The position numbers and the translations under genes were made by a program. The notes below the pieces were generated by a model. It was given only the letters and a program-made list of their open reading frames with translations, had not been told where the DNA came from and did no database searches. DNA of 64,000 nt from NCBI GenBank assembly GCA_020052415.1, contig JAGVPB010000091.1:1-64000 (forward strand), written 5' to 3'. This document shows, one piece after another, positions 45,580 to 57,500 of this stretch. The first letter of the stretch is position 1. Each line of letters opens with the position of its first letter. Source of the stretch: Bacteroidales bacterium. Lineage in GTDB: Bacteria; Bacteroidota; Bacteroidia; Bacteroidales; JAADJA01.

Positions 45580-45598
45580 AAAATTATTTATTTTTTTC

Positions 45599-45630
45599 TT
45601 TGATAATTGATAATATGTTTTATACTTTTG
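45599..45630 (+). promoter_or_regulatory. Promoter of the tRNA-tuf-secE operon
   Basis: TTTG (45599-45602), 20 nt, TACTTTTG (45623-45630). It would drive tRNA-Thr through tuf and possibly further. Its start site lies inside the hairpin that follows at once. Confidence 0.75.
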
Positions 45631-45658
45631 CAGTCCTTTTTTCGAGGACTGTTTTTTT
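45631..45658 (+). terminator. Terminator of the Xer-hpf pair, abutting the tRNA promoter
   Basis: CAGTCC (45631-45636) pairs with GGACTG (45646-45651) around a T-rich loop, then seven T residues. Transcripts arriving from hpf should stop here. Those starting at the promoter above begin within the left arm and so cannot form the full hairpin. Confidence 0.65.
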
Positions 45659-45675
45659 ATGTAAAAAATTGACCT

Positions 45676-45749
45676 GCCAATGTAGCTCAGCTGGCCAGAG
45701 CTGCTGATTTGTAATCAGCCGGTCGGGGGTTCGAATCCCTCCATTGGCT
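45676..45749 (+). tRNA. tRNA-Thr (anticodon TGT)
   Basis: Acceptor GCCAATG (45676-45682) pairs with CATTGGC (45742-45748), discriminator T at 45749. The anticodon loop TTTGTAA gives TGT. First of four tRNAs ahead of tuf. Confidence 0.96.
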
Positions 45750-45778
45750 CAGTTCTTTAGATATTGGGAATTAAAGTC

Positions 45779-45860
45779 GGGGAGATTCCAGAGTGGTTAA
45801 ATGGGGCAGACTGTAAATCTGTTGGCGCAGCCTTCGGAGGTTCGAATCCTTCTCTCCCCA
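45779..45860 (+). tRNA. tRNA-Tyr (anticodon GTA)
   Basis: Acceptor GGGGAGA (45779-45785) pairs with TCTCCCC (45853-45859), discriminator A. The anticodon loop CTGTAAA gives GTA. The long variable arm (TTGGCGCAGCCTTC) marks a class II tRNA, as expected for bacterial tRNA-Tyr. Confidence 0.96.
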
Positions 45861-45951
45861 CAACAAAGTTGTGAGTTTGAGTAAGGACTTGGTACTAACT
45901 GCCAAAAACTGTTATAAGGGTGATATTAGAAATAAAACTTAAATTCAATAA

Positions 45952-46024
45952 GCGGGAGTAGCTCATATGGTAGAGCGACAGCCTTCCAAGCTGTAGGTGG
46001 CCGGTTCGAGCCCGGTTTCCCGCT
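45952..46024 (+). tRNA. tRNA-Gly (anticodon TCC)
   Basis: Acceptor GCGGGAG (45952-45958) pairs with TTCCCGC (46017-46023), discriminator T. The anticodon loop CTTCCAA gives TCC, reading GGA/GGG. Confidence 0.96.
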
Positions 46025-46029
46025 CAAAA

Positions 46030-46101
46030 GCCATTGTAGCTCAGGGGTAGAGCACTTCCTTGGTAAGGAAGGGGTCGCGAGTTCAATTCTCGCCAATGGC
46101 T
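46030..46101 (+). tRNA. tRNA-Thr (anticodon GGT)
   Basis: Acceptor GCCATTG (46030-46036) pairs with CAATGGC (46094-46100), discriminator T. The anticodon loop TTGGTAA gives GGT. It is only five bases after tRNA-Gly and 59 nt before tuf. Confidence 0.96.
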
Positions 46102-46160
46102 CGATGACTCAAATTAACCGCAAAATATTATTTTGTAAATACTTTTAAACAATAATTGAC

Positions 46161-47348
46161 ATGGCAAAAGAAACATTTGATCGTTCGAAACCGCACGTTA
46201 ATATTGGCACCATTGGTCATGTTGACCACGGTAAAACAACTTTAACCGCTGCTATTACATTAAACCTTCAGGATAAAGGTTTAGCTACTTTTAAATCTTT
46301 TGATGAAATTGACAATGCACCAGAAGAAAAAGAAAGAGGTATTACCATTAATACCGCTCACGTTGAGTATTCAACAGCTAACAGGCATTATGCGCACGTT
46401 GACTGTCCGGGTCATGCCGACTATGTAAAAAACATGGTTACAGGGGCAGCTCAAATGGACGGGGCTATCGTGGTTGTAGCAGCAACAGATGGACCTATGC
46501 CTCAAACCCGCGAACACATATTGCTTGCACGCCAGGTAGGTGTTCCTAAAATTGTCATATTCATGAATAAAGTTGACATGGTGGAGGATGAAGAATTGCT
46601 GGAAATCGTCGAAATGGAAATTCGTGAATTACTCAGTTTCTATGAATTTGATGGTGAAAATACTCCGGTTATTCGTGGATCCGCTTTAGGAGCCTTAAAC
46701 AAGGAAGAAAAATGGATACCCAAAATATGGGAATTAATGGATGCTTGTGACAGCTGGATTCCTTTACCTGTTCGTGATATAGAAAAGCCATTCCTTATGC
46801 CTGTTGAAGATGTATTTTCCATTACAGGAAGAGGAACTGTAGCTACCGGAAGAATAGAATCTGGTGTTATTAAAATCGGCGATGCAGTTGATATTATTGG
46901 ATTAGGTGCAGAAAAACTTAAATCAGTATGTACCGGAGTTGAGATGTTCAGGAAAATTCTTGACAGAGGCGAAGCCGGAGATAATGCAGGATTATTACTC
47001 AGAGGTATTGATAAAAAAGATATTTGCAGGGGTATGGTAATTGCACATCCCGGTTCAATCACACCTCATAAGAAGTTCAAAGCTGAGGTGTACGTTTTGA
47101 AAAAAGAAGAAGGTGGAAGACACACTCCTTTTCATAATAAGTATCGTCCACAGTTTTACTTCAGAACAACTGATGTTACTGGTGAAATGTTGTTACCCGA
47201 AGGTGTTGAAATGGTGATGCCGGGCGATAACCTTAATGTTGAGGTTCATCTGATTGCTGAAATAGCTATGAATAAAAACCTGCGTTTTGCAATCCGTGAA
47301 GGAGGAAGAACAGTCGGTGCCGGTCAGGTAATTGAAATTCTTGAATAA
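46161..47348 (+). CDS. tuf: Translation elongation factor Tu
   Basis: A 395-residue GTPase delivering aminoacyl-tRNA to the ribosome. G1 is GHVDHGKT at 19-26; effector-region RGITI follows; G3 is DCPGHADY; G4 is NKVD; and the C-terminal beta barrels end [17 protein letters not shown]. Full normal length. It lies between four tRNA genes and tRNA-Trp, the standard Bacteroidota order; the tRNAs are probably processed from the same transcript. Confidence 0.98.
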   Translation: MAKETFDRSKPHVNIGTIGHVDHGKTTLTAAITLNLQDKGLATFKSFDEIDNAPEEKERGITINTAHVEYSTANRHYAHVDCPGHADYVKNMVTGAAQMDGAIVVVAATDGPMPQTREHILLARQVGVPKIVIFMNKVDMVEDEELLEIVEMEIRELLSFYEFDGENTPVIRGSALGALNKEEKWIPKIWELMDACDSWIPLPVRDIEKPFLMPVEDVFSITGRGTVATGRIESGVIKIGDAVDIIGLGAEKLKSVCTGVEMFRKILDRGEAGDNAGLLLRGIDKKDICRGMVIAHPGSITPHKKFKAEVYVLKKEEGGRHTPFHNKYRPQFYFRTTDVTGEMLLPEGVEMVMPGDNLNVEVHLIAEIAMNKNLRFAIREGGRTVGAGQVIEILE

Positions 47349-47438
47349 CTTTTTCAGTTAAACAATATGATATAAAGGTATCCCAGAAATTTCGGGGTAC
47401 CTTTATATACAATAATAACGTTCTTTAAATAGTTAAAT

Positions 47439-47511
47439 ACGGGTGTAGCTCAGCTGGTAGAGCTCTGGTCTCCAAAACCAGGAGTCGTGGGTTCAAGTCC
47501 TACCACCCGTG
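47439..47511 (+). tRNA. tRNA-Trp (anticodon CCA)
   Basis: Acceptor ACGGGTG (47439-47445) pairs with CACCCGT (47504-47510), discriminator G. The anticodon loop CTCCAAA gives CCA. It sits between tuf and secE as in many bacteria. Confidence 0.96.
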
Positions 47512-47529
47512 CATAATAATTGATTTTAA

Positions 47530-47727
47530 ATGGCAAAATTAAAAATACAAAATTACGTCAGTGAAAGCTATGACGAACTGGTTCATAAAGTTTCCTGGCC
47601 TACATGGAATGAGCTTCAAAACAGTGCAATCGTTGTGTCAATTGCTTCCCTCATCATTGCACTTATAGTATATTTAATGGATTTTTCTTTTCAAAATCTT
47701 TTACAGTTGTTTTATAAAAATTTCTAA
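47530..47727 (+). CDS. secE: Preprotein translocase subunit SecE
   Basis: A 65-residue essential component of the SecYEG channel. An amphipathic helix with the family's ESYDELVHKVSWPTWNELQNS segment precedes a single membrane helix (about 32-53, IVVSIASLIIALIVYLMD). The short single-helix form is typical outside gamma-proteobacteria. It starts 18 nt after tRNA-Trp and precedes nusG, the conserved order. Confidence 0.95.
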   Translation: MAKLKIQNYVSESYDELVHKVSWPTWNELQNSAIVVSIASLIIALIVYLMDFSFQNLLQLFYKNF

Positions 47728-47783
47728 GAAAGTTTTAGTGTCTGTCATTATTCATCAGAGAATTAAAAATTTACATTTCAGGG

Positions 47784-48326
47784 ATGACTGAACAAGTTAA
47801 AAAGTGGTATGTAGTTCGTACAATTAGCGGGACTGAGAAAAAAGTTAAGGGATACATCGAAAGCGAGATCAACCGGCTTAATTTGGGCGATTACATTTCA
47901 AAAATCCTGATCCCGATCGAAAAAGTGTACCAGGTAAGGAATGGTAAAAAAATCAGCAAGGAGCGAAATCTTTACCCTGGTTACATACTCATTGAAGCGG
48001 TATTGATTGGAGAAATACCCCACACAATAAAAAACATTCCTGGTGTAATTGGATTTTTAGGAACAAAGGGAGAGCCAAATCCGATCCGTCAATCGGAAGT
48101 TAACCGGATTTTGGGGAAAGTTGATGAACTTGCCGAGCAGGGTGAAGAAGTAAATGTTCCTTACATTGTTGGTGAGACAGTAACTGTAGTTGATGGCCCA
48201 TTCAATAGTTTCAGCGGTATCATCGAAGAAATTAACGAGGAAAAAAAGAAGTTGAAGGTGATGGTTAAGATCTTCGGTCGTAAAACGCCACTTGAATTAG
48301 GATTCATGCAGGTAGAGAAAGAATAA
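47784..48326 (+). CDS. nusG: Transcription termination/antitermination factor NusG
   Basis: A 180-residue RNA polymerase-associated factor. The NGN domain opens [16 protein letters not shown], with [11 protein letters not shown]; a C-terminal KOW domain has [16 protein letters not shown] and ends [16 protein letters not shown]. It links transcription to translation or Rho. It lies between secE and rplK. Confidence 0.96.
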   Translation: MTEQVKKWYVVRTISGTEKKVKGYIESEINRLNLGDYISKILIPIEKVYQVRNGKKISKERNLYPGYILIEAVLIGEIPHTIKNIPGVIGFLGTKGEPNPIRQSEVNRILGKVDELAEQGEEVNVPYIVGETVTVVDGPFNSFSGIIEEINEEKKKLKVMVKIFGRKTPLELGFMQVEKE

Positions 48327-48385
48327 TCTAAGAATTGAGCTGTTACGCAAAGCAAATATTTATCTTAATGTAGTAATTAAACAAA

Positions 48386-48832
48386 ATGGCTAAAGAAGTA
48401 AGTGGATTAATCAAATTGCAGATCAAAGGCGGTGCAGCAAATCCATCACCACCCGTAGGACCGGCATTAGGTGCAAAAGGTGTTAATATTATGGAGTTTT
48501 GCAAGCAATTTAACGCCCGTACTCAGGATAAAGCAGGACAAATACTTCCTGTAATTATAACTGTTTACAGGGATAAGTCTTTTGATTTTATTATAAAAAC
48601 TCCACCGGTCGCAGTACAACTATTGCAGGCTGCTAAAGTACAGAAAGGGTCGCCGGAATCCAACAGGACAAAAATTGCTACAATCAGTTGGGAACAGGTA
48701 AAGGCAATCGCTGAAGCAAAAATGCCTGATTTAAATGCTTTTACAATGGAATCAGCAATGAAGATGGTTGCCGGTACTGCAAGAAGCATGGGCATTAATG
48801 TAAAAGGGAATGCACCTTTCAAGGAAAATTAA
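48386..48832 (+). CDS. rplK: 50S ribosomal protein L11
   Basis: A 148-residue protein of the GTPase-associated centre. N-terminal [20 protein letters not shown] carries the Pro-rich motif contacting factors; the C-terminal RNA-binding domain ends [10 protein letters not shown]. First of the rplKAJL set. Confidence 0.97.
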   Translation: MAKEVSGLIKLQIKGGAANPSPPVGPALGAKGVNIMEFCKQFNARTQDKAGQILPVIITVYRDKSFDFIIKTPPVAVQLLQAAKVQKGSPESNRTKIATISWEQVKAIAEAKMPDLNAFTMESAMKMVAGTARSMGINVKGNAPFKEN

Positions 48833-48875
48833 CAGGAGTTTTAATAATTGCAGAGTTAAATAATAAATTGGTAAA

Positions 48876-49574
48876 ATGGCCAAAACAAGTAGAAAAAGGA
48901 AAGAAGTTTTAGCAAAATTCGATAAGAGTACACCTTATCCTATTTCAGATGCGGTAAATATTATCAAAAATATTACCTATACCAAGTTTGATGCATCGGT
49001 TGATTTGGATATTCGACTGGGAGTTGATCCCAGAAAAGCGAACCAAATGGTGCGCGGTACAGTAGCCCTGCCTCATGGTACGGGTAAAACCATCAGAGTT
49101 TTGGTATTATGCACACCTGATAAGGAGGAGGAAGCTAAAGCTGCAGGAGCTGATTATGTTGGTCTTGATGAATATGTCCAGAAAATTAAGGGAGGATGGA
49201 CCGATATTGACGTAGTAATTACGATGCCAAGTGTGATGCCAAAAGTAGGAGCACTTGGTAAGATTTTAGGTCCAAGGGGATTGATGCCCAATCCAAAAAG
49301 CGGCACAGTCACTATGGAAATCGGTAAAGCCGTTCTGGATGTAAAAGCCGGAAAAATTGATTTTAAGGTTGACAAAACGGGAATAATTCATGCATCGGTG
49401 GCAAAAGTTTCATTTACAAGTGAAAAGATAATTGACAATGCAAAAGAATTGATTCAAACGATTGTGAAGCTTAAACCACCTGCTGCAAAAGGTACTTACA
49501 TAAAAAGTATATACCTGTCAAGTACAATGAGTCCTGGCGTTCAAATTGAACCTAAATCAGTTACAGTTATTTAA
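48876..49574 (+). CDS. rplA: 50S ribosomal protein L1
   Basis: A 232-residue protein of the L1 stalk near the E site. Signature blocks are [31 protein letters not shown], and [20 protein letters not shown]. In many bacteria L1 represses its own operon by binding the rplK leader; no matching mRNA site was identified here. Confidence 0.97.
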   Translation: MAKTSRKRKEVLAKFDKSTPYPISDAVNIIKNITYTKFDASVDLDIRLGVDPRKANQMVRGTVALPHGTGKTIRVLVLCTPDKEEEAKAAGADYVGLDEYVQKIKGGWTDIDVVITMPSVMPKVGALGKILGPRGLMPNPKSGTVTMEIGKAVLDVKAGKIDFKVDKTGIIHASVAKVSFTSEKIIDNAKELIQTIVKLKPPAAKGTYIKSIYLSSTMSPGVQIEPKSVTVI

Positions 49575-49603
49575 TAACAGATTAAAAGGTAAAACATTTT
49601 ACA

Positions 49604-50125
49604 ATGAGAAAAGATGAAAAAAATCAACTTATTGATGTTATCACTGAACAGCTCAATAATAACAGAACGATTTATCTTGCCGACATTTCAGAATTAAATG
49701 CAGAAGATACGAGTAGTTTGAGAAGGCTGTGCTTTAAGAAGGATATCAAGTTGATGGTTGTTAAAAATACATTGCTCAAAAGAGCGATGGAGAAATCGGA
49801 AAAGAACCTCGATGAACTTTATGCCGTGCTTAACGGTCCTACTTCATTAATGTTTTCTGAAGCCGGAAATGCTCCGGCGAAGCTTATTAAAGAGTTCAGA
49901 AAAAAATCTGAAAGGCCGTATTTAAAAGGCGCTTATGTTGAAGAGGTTTCATACCTTGGTAATGATCAACTGGAAATGTTAATCAACATTAAGTCCAAAA
50001 ATGAATTGATAGCAGATGTGATTGCATTACTCCAATCGCCTGCGAAACAAGTCATTTCAGGATTACAATCAGGAGGTCAGAAACTTACAGGAATACTTAA
50101 AGCTTTATCGGAAAAAGCTGCTTAA
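49604..50125 (+). CDS. rplJ: 50S ribosomal protein L10
   Basis: A 173-residue base of the L7/L12 stalk. RNA-binding N-terminal domain (KNQLIDVITEQLNNNRTIYLADISELNAE; MVVKNTLLKRAMEK; LNGPTSLMF) followed by a long C-terminal helix for L12 dimers. Only 29 nt separate it from rplA, so there is no room for a long L10 leader. Confidence 0.96.
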   Translation: MRKDEKNQLIDVITEQLNNNRTIYLADISELNAEDTSSLRRLCFKKDIKLMVVKNTLLKRAMEKSEKNLDELYAVLNGPTSLMFSEAGNAPAKLIKEFRKKSERPYLKGAYVEEVSYLGNDQLEMLINIKSKNELIADVIALLQSPAKQVISGLQSGGQKLTGILKALSEKAA

Positions 50126-50170
50126 TATTAAAATCAAAATTGAATTAATAAATTTTTAAAATTAGATAAA

Positions 50171-50548
50171 ATGGCTGATTTAAAAGAATTTGCAGAAAAG
50201 TTAGTAAATTTAAGTGTTAAGGAAGTCAATCAATTAGCACAAATATTAAAAGAAGAATATGGGATTGAACCAGCAGCTGCTGCAATTGCAGTTGCCGGTC
50301 CTGCTGCTGCTGCTGAAGGAAGCGCTGCTCAGGAAAAAACCTCATTTGATGTTATACTTAAAGCTGCCGGACAATCAAAACTTGCAGTTGTAAAACTTGT
50401 CAAAGAATTGACAAGTCTTGGACTTAAAGAGGCAAAAGAATTGGTTGACGCGGCGCCCAAAGCTATAAAAGAAGGGGTTTCGAAAGACGAAGCAGATGCA
50501 TTACAAAAACAATTAGAAGAAGCCGGAGCAGAGGTTGAAGTTAAATAA
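50171..50548 (+). CDS. rplL: 50S ribosomal protein L7/L12
   Basis: A 125-residue stalk protein. N-terminal dimerisation helix, Ala/Gly-rich hinge ([20 protein letters not shown]), and the conserved C-terminal factor-binding domain ([34 protein letters not shown]). Its stop codon lies inside the left arm of a hairpin ahead of rpoB. Confidence 0.97.
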   Translation: MADLKEFAEKLVNLSVKEVNQLAQILKEEYGIEPAAAAIAVAGPAAAAEGSAAQEKTSFDVILKAAGQSKLAVVKLVKELTSLGLKEAKELVDAAPKAIKEGVSKDEADALQKQLEEAGAEVEVK

Positions 50549-50617
50549 GGATTTTAGACTGTAATGCGGGAATTAGGCTGCCTTGCTCCAAAGGATGGAA
50601 GGTGGTCTATTTCCTTA
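50546..50617 (+). promoter_or_regulatory. rplL-rpoB intergenic hairpin (possible attenuator or processing site)
   Basis: TAAGGA (50546-50551, including the rplL stop) and TAGAC (50555-50559) pair with GTCTA (50605-50609) and TCCTTA (50612-50617), an 11-bp stem with one small internal loop. An inner CCTT/AAGG helix sits at 50581-50594. No T-run follows, so it is not a simple terminator. Confidence 0.5.
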
Positions 50618-50669
50618 TTTATAATTTCATGTTTAATACAATTTATTTAAACCTAAAAAACTTATCACC

Positions 50670-53600
50670 TTGGCTACTACCAATGAATATAACCGTATAG
50701 ATTTCGGTTCGACAAAAATAAAATTTCCGTACCCGGATTTTCTGGATATTCAGCTTAAATCATTTCAGGATTTTTTCCAGCTTGAGACAAATCCCGAAAA
50801 CAGGGCCGGGGAAGGCTTATACAAAGTTTTCAGTGAAAATTTCCCGATCACTGATGCCAGGAATAATTTTATACTTGAATTCCTGGATTATTTTATTGAT
50901 CCTCCAAGATATTCAATAGACGAATGTATTGACAGAGGACTTTCGTACAGCGTACCGTTAAAAGCAAAATTAAAGCTGTACTGTACCGATCCTGAACACG
51001 AAGATTTTGAAACCATTATCCAGGATGTTTATCTTGGGATGATTCCTTATATGACACCCAAAGGAACCTTTATTATTAATGGTGCTGAACGCGTTGTGGT
51101 TTCCCAGTTGCACAGATCGCCGGGAGTGTTTTTCGGTCAACACATGCATGCTAACGGAACTACTTTGTATTCGGCCAGAATCATACCATTCAAAGGATCA
51201 TGGATGGAGTTCACAACCGACATAAATAATGTGATGTATGCTTACATTGACAGGAAGAAAAAACTTCCGGTCACAACATTATTAAGAGCAATCGGGTACG
51301 AAAGCGACAGGGATATTCTTGAGATATTCAACCTTGCTGAAGAAATAAAAGTCAGCAAGAGCGGACTTAAGAAAGTAATTGGCAGAAGATTGGCCGCCAG
51401 GGTTGTACGAACATGGATTGAAGATTTTGTGGATGAGGATACCGGTGAGGTGGTTTCCATCGAAAGGACAGAGGTTATCATTGACCGGGAAACACTTTTG
51501 GAAAATCAGCATATTGATGAAATTGTTGATTCAGGTGTAAAATCAATTTTATTGCACAGGGATGAATCTACAGCCACTGATTATTCCATTATCTTTAATA
51601 CCTTACAAAAAGATACGGCGAACTCAGAAAAAGAAGCTGTGGAGTTCATTTATCGTCAGTTGCGCAATGCAGAACCACCCGACGAGGAAACAGCCCGCGG
51701 AATTATTGACAAATTATTTTTCTCAGACAAACGATATGATTTGGGTGATGTTGGCCGTTACAGAATCAATAAAAAATTAGGGCTGCAGGTTGATCCGGAA
51801 ATAAAGGTACTCACAAAGGAAGATATCATCATCATCATCAAATATCTGATTGAATTAGTTAATTCAAAAACCGATGTTGATGATATTGATCACTTAAGCA
51901 ACAGGAGAGTTAGGACCGTAGGTGAACAACTTTACTCACAGTTTGGAGTTGGCCTTGCACGTATGGCAAGAACCATCCGCGAGAGGATGAATGTCAGAGA
52001 TAATGAAGTATTTACACCTACCGACCTGATCAATGCTAAAACCTTATCATCGGTCATCAATTCATTTTTTGGTACAAATCAATTGTCACAATTTATGGAT
52101 CAGACCAATCCGCTGTCGGAAATTACGCATAAAAGAAGGATTTCGGCATTAGGACCAGGCGGATTATCAAGAGAAAGGGCGGGTTTTGAAGTGAGGGATG
52201 TACATTATACACATTACGGAAGGCTATGTACGATTGAAACACCTGAAGGTCCCAATATCGGCCTAATATCTTCACTTTGTGTTTATGCTACCATCAACCG
52301 GCTGGGATTTATTGAAACTCCGTATAAACCTGTTATTGAAGGAAAAGTAAACCTTGCTGAGCCTCCCATTTACCTTAGCGCTGAAGAAGAAGAAGACAAG
52401 ATCATCGCTCAGGCAAGCACAATGCTACTGGAGGATGGCACCTTTGCTGAAGACAGAATAAAAGTGAGGTATCATGCAGATTATCCCATTACCCCCAAGG
52501 AAAAGGTTGATCTTATTGATATTGCACCTAACCAGATAGCTTCAATAGCTGCTTCACTGATCCCATTCCTGGAGCATGATGATGCCAACAGGGCACTGAT
52601 GGGTTCAAACATGATGCGACAGGCAGTTCCTTTGTTAAATTCTGACAGTCCGATTGTCGGAACCGGGATCGAGGGTAATGTTGCCAAGGATTCCAGAGTA
52701 CTGATAAATTCAGAAGGTAACGGTGTGGTGGAATATGTTGACGCTGATGAAATCAGGATAAGATATGATCGTCAGGATGAAGAGAAATTGGTTAGCTTCG
52801 AGGAGGATCTGCGAATATATCAGTTGACAAAATTCAAAAGGACGAACCAAAATACTTCGGTCAATCTCCGTCCAATCGTTCGGAAAGGCGATAAGGTTAA
52901 AAAAGGACAGGTGCTCTGCGAAGGTTACGCAACTAAAAATGGCGAGCTTGCACTTGGAAGGAACCTGATGGTAGCTTTTATGCCCTGGAAGGGTTATAAC
53001 TTTGAAGATGCAATTGTAGTATCGGAGAGGGTTGTAAAGGAAGATGTTTTTACTTCCGTACACATCGAGGAATTTACCCTTGAAGTCCGGGATACAAAAA
53101 GAGGTATTGAAGAGCTTACGGCTGATATTCCAAACATCAGTTCCGAAGCGACAAAAGATCTGGACGATAATGGAATAATCCGTATCGGAGCCGAAGTGAA
53201 TGAAGGGGATATCCTGATAGGAAAGATTACACCAAAAGGTGAATCCGATCCGACACCTGAAGAAAAATTATTAAGGGCAATCTTTGGGGATAAAGCAGGC
53301 GATGTTAAAGATGCCTCTCTTAAAGCACCACCTTCTATGAAGGGCGTTGTTATTGATAAAAAACTTTTTTCCCGTGCAATTAAAGACAGAAAAGCTAAAA
53401 GCAAGGAAAAAGATATTATTAAAATCCTTGATAACGAATACAATAAAAATTCGGAAGAACTTAAAACTAAATTAGTTGATAAGCTGAATATCATTGTAAA
53501 CGGGAAAACTTCTCAGGGTGTTTATAATAAATTTAAGGAAGAGATCATCCCTAAAAAGGCCAAGTTCACACAGAAGATGCTCCAGGGTATTGATTACCTC

Positions 53601-54482
53601 AATGTTAATCCGGGTAAATGGACGACAGATAAGGATAAAAATGAACTGATCAAGGAACTGGTCAATAATTACACCATAAAGTACAAGGAAATACTTGGAG
53701 TTTATAACCGTAAAAAGTTTGTTGCAAGCGTCGGTGATGATTTGCCGAATGGGATAGTACAAATGGCTAAAGTATTTATAGCAAAAAAAAGGAAACTGAC
53801 AGTCGGGGATAAAATGGCCGGTCGTCACGGAAATAAAGGTATCGTTGCTAAAATTGTTCGTGAAGAAGACATGCCGTTTCTCGAAGATGGCACTCCGGTA
53901 GATATTGTTTTAAATCCGCTGGGAGTTCCGTCACGTATGAACCTTGGACAGATCTATGAAACCATTCTGGGTTGGGCCGGTCATAAATTGGGATTAAGAT
54001 TTTCTTCACCTATTTTTGACGGAGCCACTACGCAGGAGATCAATGATTATTTGAAAAAAGCAGGTTTGCCTGAAAATGGCACTGTATATCTTTACGACGG
54101 TGGTACGGGTGAACGATTCGACCAACCCGCAACAGTCGGATTTATATATATGCTTAAGCTTCATCACATGGTTGATGACAAGATGCATGCTCGCTCGATA
54201 GGGCCGTATTCACTTATTACACAACAGCCACTTGGAGGTAAAGCACAATTCGGAGGCCAGCGATTTGGCGAAATGGAAGTCTGGGCACTGGAAGCATTTG
54301 GAGCAGCAAGTGTTCTGCAGGAAGTACTTACAGTCAAATCGGATGACGTTATTGGCCGTGCTAAAGCATACGAATCAATTGTAAAAGGCGAAAATATGCC
54401 TAAACCTAACGTTCCTGAATCATTCAATGTATTGGTTCATGAACTGAGAGGACTTGGATTGAATATTACTTTCGATAAGTAA
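50670..54482 (+). CDS. rpoB: DNA-directed RNA polymerase subunit beta
   Basis: A 1270-residue catalytic subunit. Recognisable regions are [25 protein letters not shown] (rifampicin pocket), the [17 protein letters not shown] fork loop, [30 protein letters not shown] and the C-terminal [18 protein letters not shown]. The start is TTG (50670), giving [13 protein letters not shown]; no in-frame ATG occurs upstream or in the first hundred codons, and this opening resembles Bacteroidota RpoB. The residues normally mutated in rifampicin resistance look wild type ([16 protein letters not shown]). It is followed 57 nt later by rpoC. Confidence 0.98.
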   Translation: MATTNEYNRIDFGSTKIKFPYPDFLDIQLKSFQDFFQLETNPENRAGEGLYKVFSENFPITDARNNFILEFLDYFIDPPRYSIDECIDRGLSYSVPLKAKLKLYCTDPEHEDFETIIQDVYLGMIPYMTPKGTFIINGAERVVVSQLHRSPGVFFGQHMHANGTTLYSARIIPFKGSWMEFTTDINNVMYAYIDRKKKLPVTTLLRAIGYESDRDILEIFNLAEEIKVSKSGLKKVIGRRLAARVVRTWIEDFVDEDTGEVVSIERTEVIIDRETLLENQHIDEIVDSGVKSILLHRDESTATDYSIIFNTLQKDTANSEKEAVEFIYRQLRNAEPPDEETARGIIDKLFFSDKRYDLGDVGRYRINKKLGLQVDPEIKVLTKEDIIIIIKYLIELVNSKTDVDDIDHLSNRRVRTVGEQLYSQFGVGLARMARTIRERMNVRDNEVFTPTDLINAKTLSSVINSFFGTNQLSQFMDQTNPLSEITHKRRISALGPGGLSRERAGFEVRDVHYTHYGRLCTIETPEGPNIGLISSLCVYATINRLGFIETPYKPVIEGKVNLAEPPIYLSAEEEEDKIIAQASTMLLEDGTFAEDRIKVRYHADYPITPKEKVDLIDIAPNQIASIAASLIPFLEHDDANRALMGSNMMRQAVPLLNSDSPIVGTGIEGNVAKDSRVLINSEGNGVVEYVDADEIRIRYDRQDEEKLVSFEEDLRIYQLTKFKRTNQNTSVNLRPIVRKGDKVKKGQVLCEGYATKNGELALGRNLMVAFMPWKGYNFEDAIVVSERVVKEDVFTSVHIEEFTLEVRDTKRGIEELTADIPNISSEATKDLDDNGIIRIGAEVNEGDILIGKITPKGESDPTPEEKLLRAIFGDKAGDVKDASLKAPPSMKGVVIDKKLFSRAIKDRKAKSKEKDIIKILDNEYNKNSEELKTKLVDKLNIIVNGKTSQGVYNKFKEEIIPKKAKFTQKMLQGIDYLNVNPGKWTTDKDKNELIKELVNNYTIKYKEILGVYNRKKFVASVGDDLPNGIVQMAKVFIAKKRKLTVGDKMAGRHGNKGIVAKIVREEDMPFLEDGTPVDIVLNPLGVPSRMNLGQIYETILGWAGHKLGLRFSSPIFDGATTQEINDYLKKAGLPENGTVYLYDGGTGERFDQPATVGFIYMLKLHHMVDDKMHARSIGPYSLITQQPLGGKAQFGGQRFGEMEVWALEAFGAASVLQEVLTVKSDDVIGRAKAYESIVKGENMPKPNVPESFNVLVHELRGLGLNITFDK

Positions 54483-54539
54483 TAATTAAATCACTACATT
54501 TTATTATTTACCATTCAACTGATATAACATAATTATAAA

Positions 54540-57500
54540 ATGGGATTCAGAAAAGAAGAAAAAATTCCCGGTGATTTTTCAAAGATCACTATAAGTTTGG
54601 CTTCCCCTGAAATGATCCTTGAAAGGTCACATGGAGAAGTAACCAAACCAGAAACCATCAACTACAGGACATATAAACCTGAACGTGACGGATTGTTCTG
54701 CGAAAGGATTTTCGGTCCGGTAAAGGATTGGGAATGTCATTGCGGAAAATATAAAAGGATCAGGTACAAGGGTATTGTTTGCGACCGTTGTGGTGTTGAA
54801 GTTACTGAAAAGAAAGTAAGAAGGGAAAGAATGGGCCATATACAACTGGTGGTGCCGGTTGCACACATCTGGTTTTTCAGGTCGTTGCCAAATAAAATAG
54901 GCGCTCTTCTGGGACTTCAGACAAAAAAACTCGATACTGTTATATATTACGAACGTTATGTTGTAATAAATCCTGGTATAAAAAGTAAAGATGGTATTAA
55001 TTACCTTGATTTTCTGACAGAGGAAGAATACTTCAACATCATCGAAAACCTTCCTGCTGATAATCAGTACCTCGATGACAGTGATCCGCAGAAGTTCATT
55101 GCAAAAATGGGCGCCGAAGCCATTCATGATCTTTTGGCACGACTTGACTTGGACAAGGAATCTTTCGATCTGCGTCACCAGGCCAACACTGAAACCTCAC
55201 AGCAAAGAAAACAGGAAGCTTTAAAAAGACTACAGGTATTTGAGGCATTCCGCGACGGGCAAACAAGGATAGAAAACAGGCCGGAATGGATGATCGTAAA
55301 AGTCGTCCCGATTATACCGCCTGAGCTCAGGCCGCTTGTGCCATTGGATGGCGGCAGATTTGCGACTTCCGACCTGAACGACTTGTACAGGAGAGTGATC
55401 ATCCGCAACAACCGTTTGAAAAGGCTTATTGAGATAAAAGCTCCCGATGTCATCATGCGTAATGAAAAGCGAATGTTACAGGAAGCTGTTGATTCATTAT
55501 TTGATAATTCAAGGAAATCAAATGCCGTTAAGACAGAATCCAACCGTGCATTAAAATCCTTAAGTGACAGCCTGAAAGGAAAACAGGGACGTTTTCGTCA
55601 GAACCTGTTAGGAAAGAGGGTGGATTATTCAGGAAGGTCCGTTATCGTTGTCGGACCGGAGCTAAAGCTTAATGAATGCGGAATTCCCAAGGAAATGGCT
55701 TCAGAACTTTTCAAGCCTTTTATAATTCGAAAAATGCTTGAAAGAGGGATTGTAAAGACAGTTAAATCGGCAAAGAAGATCGTTGACAGAAAGGACCCGG
55801 TAGTATGGGATATCCTTGAGAATATTTTAAAGGGACATCCGGTCATGCTGAACCGTGCCCCTACCCTGCACCGTTTAGGTATCCAGGCATTCCAGCCAAA
55901 GTTGGTTGAAGGTAAAGCAATTCAGCTTCATCCTTTGGTTTGTACAGCTTTTAATGCCGACTTTGATGGTGACCAGATGGCTGTTCATGTTCCTCTCGGA
56001 AATGCCGCTATTATTGAAACCCAAATGTTGATGCTTGCTTCGCACAATATCCTTAATCCGGCCAATGGCGCTCCTATTACCGTTCCTTCGCAGGACATGG
56101 TTTTGGGACTTTACTATATGACAAAAGCGAGGAAAAGTGTACCGGGTGAACCCATAAAAGGTGAGGGATTTACTTTCTATGGTCCTGAAGAGGTAATCAT
56201 TGCTTACAATGAGAAAAGGGCAGATCTTCATGCGATTATTAATTGCAGGCTTAAGCTAATAGAGGATGGTGTTTCCGTAACGAAAACCATAGAGACGACA
56301 GTCGGACGGATTCTTTTTAACCAGGTAGTACCTGAAGAAATTGGATTTCTGAATCAGCTAATGACCAAAAAGGCTTTGAGAGATATCATCGGAGACGTTC
56401 TTAAAGTGACCGGAACAGCTAAAACAGCCAAATTTCTTGATGATATAAAGGACCTTGGATTCAGTAAAGCATTCGCCGGGGGACTGTCATTCAACCTCGG
56501 TGATATTGTAATTCCCGAAATAAAAGAAGAACTTATACATCAGGCAAACGGAGAGGTTGAAGAAGTAATGAACAACTACAATATGGGGTTCATCACCAAC
56601 AACGAAAGGTATAATCAGATCATTGATATATGGACACATACCAACTCAAGGCTGACTCAGACGCTGATGTTAAAGTTGACAAATGATAAACAGGGCTTTA
56701 ATCCCATTTACATGATGCTCGATTCAGGAGCTAGGGGATCAAAAGAACAGATTCGTCAGTTGTCGGGAATGAGGGGATTGATGGCCAAGCCGCAGAAGTC
56801 CGGTGCTACAGGCGGAGAAATTATTGAAAACCCAATCCTTTCAAATTTCAAGGAAGGGTTATCGGTTCTTGAATACTTTATTTCAACACATGGCGCCCGT
56901 AAAGGTCTTGCTGATACCGCCTTAAAAACCGCTGATGCCGGTTATCTTACACGGCGTCTTGTTGATGTTGCACAGGATGTGGTCATCGCTGAAAAAGACT
57001 GCGGAACTCTGAGGGGATTACGTACTACATCATTGAAGAAAAATGAAGAAATTGTTGAAACACTATACGACAGGATACTTGGAAGAACTACTCTTCATGA
57101 TATTTATCATCCTCAAACAGGGGCTTTAATTGTTTCGGCCGGAGATGAATTAACTGAAGAAATTTGCCGGATCATTGAAGAATCTCCGATTGAAGAGGTT
57201 GAAATCAGGTCGGTGTTAACATGTGAAGCCAAGCGGGGAGTTTGCTCATTATGCTACGGCCGTAATCTTGCTACAGGACGAATGGTTCAGAGAGGAGAAG
57301 CGGTAGGTGTTATTGCAGCTCAGTCCATTGGAGAGCCGGGTACTCAGCTTACATTGAGAACATTCCACGTTGGAGGTACGGCTTCTAATATTGCCATTTC
57401 CTCAAAAATTGAGGCTAAATACGGTGGCAGGATAGAAATCGAAGAGCTGAGAACGGTTGACTATGTGGATTCAGACAAGAAAAAGTATGAAATTGTTATC

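Noticed and set aside
47374-47404. Hairpin AAAGGTA...TACCTTT between tuf and tRNA-Trp as a terminator
   Set aside because: It has a good stem but no real T-run, and tRNA-Trp and secE follow closely. It may be a processing or partial attenuation site, but I could not support a terminator call.
52994-53494. 166-codon antisense frame in rpoB
   Set aside because: Low-complexity Ser/Leu/Ile-rich translation, antisense to a conserved gene.
54627-55178. 183-codon antisense frame in rpoC
   Set aside because: Antisense to the zinc-ribbon region of rpoC, with no independent start signals.
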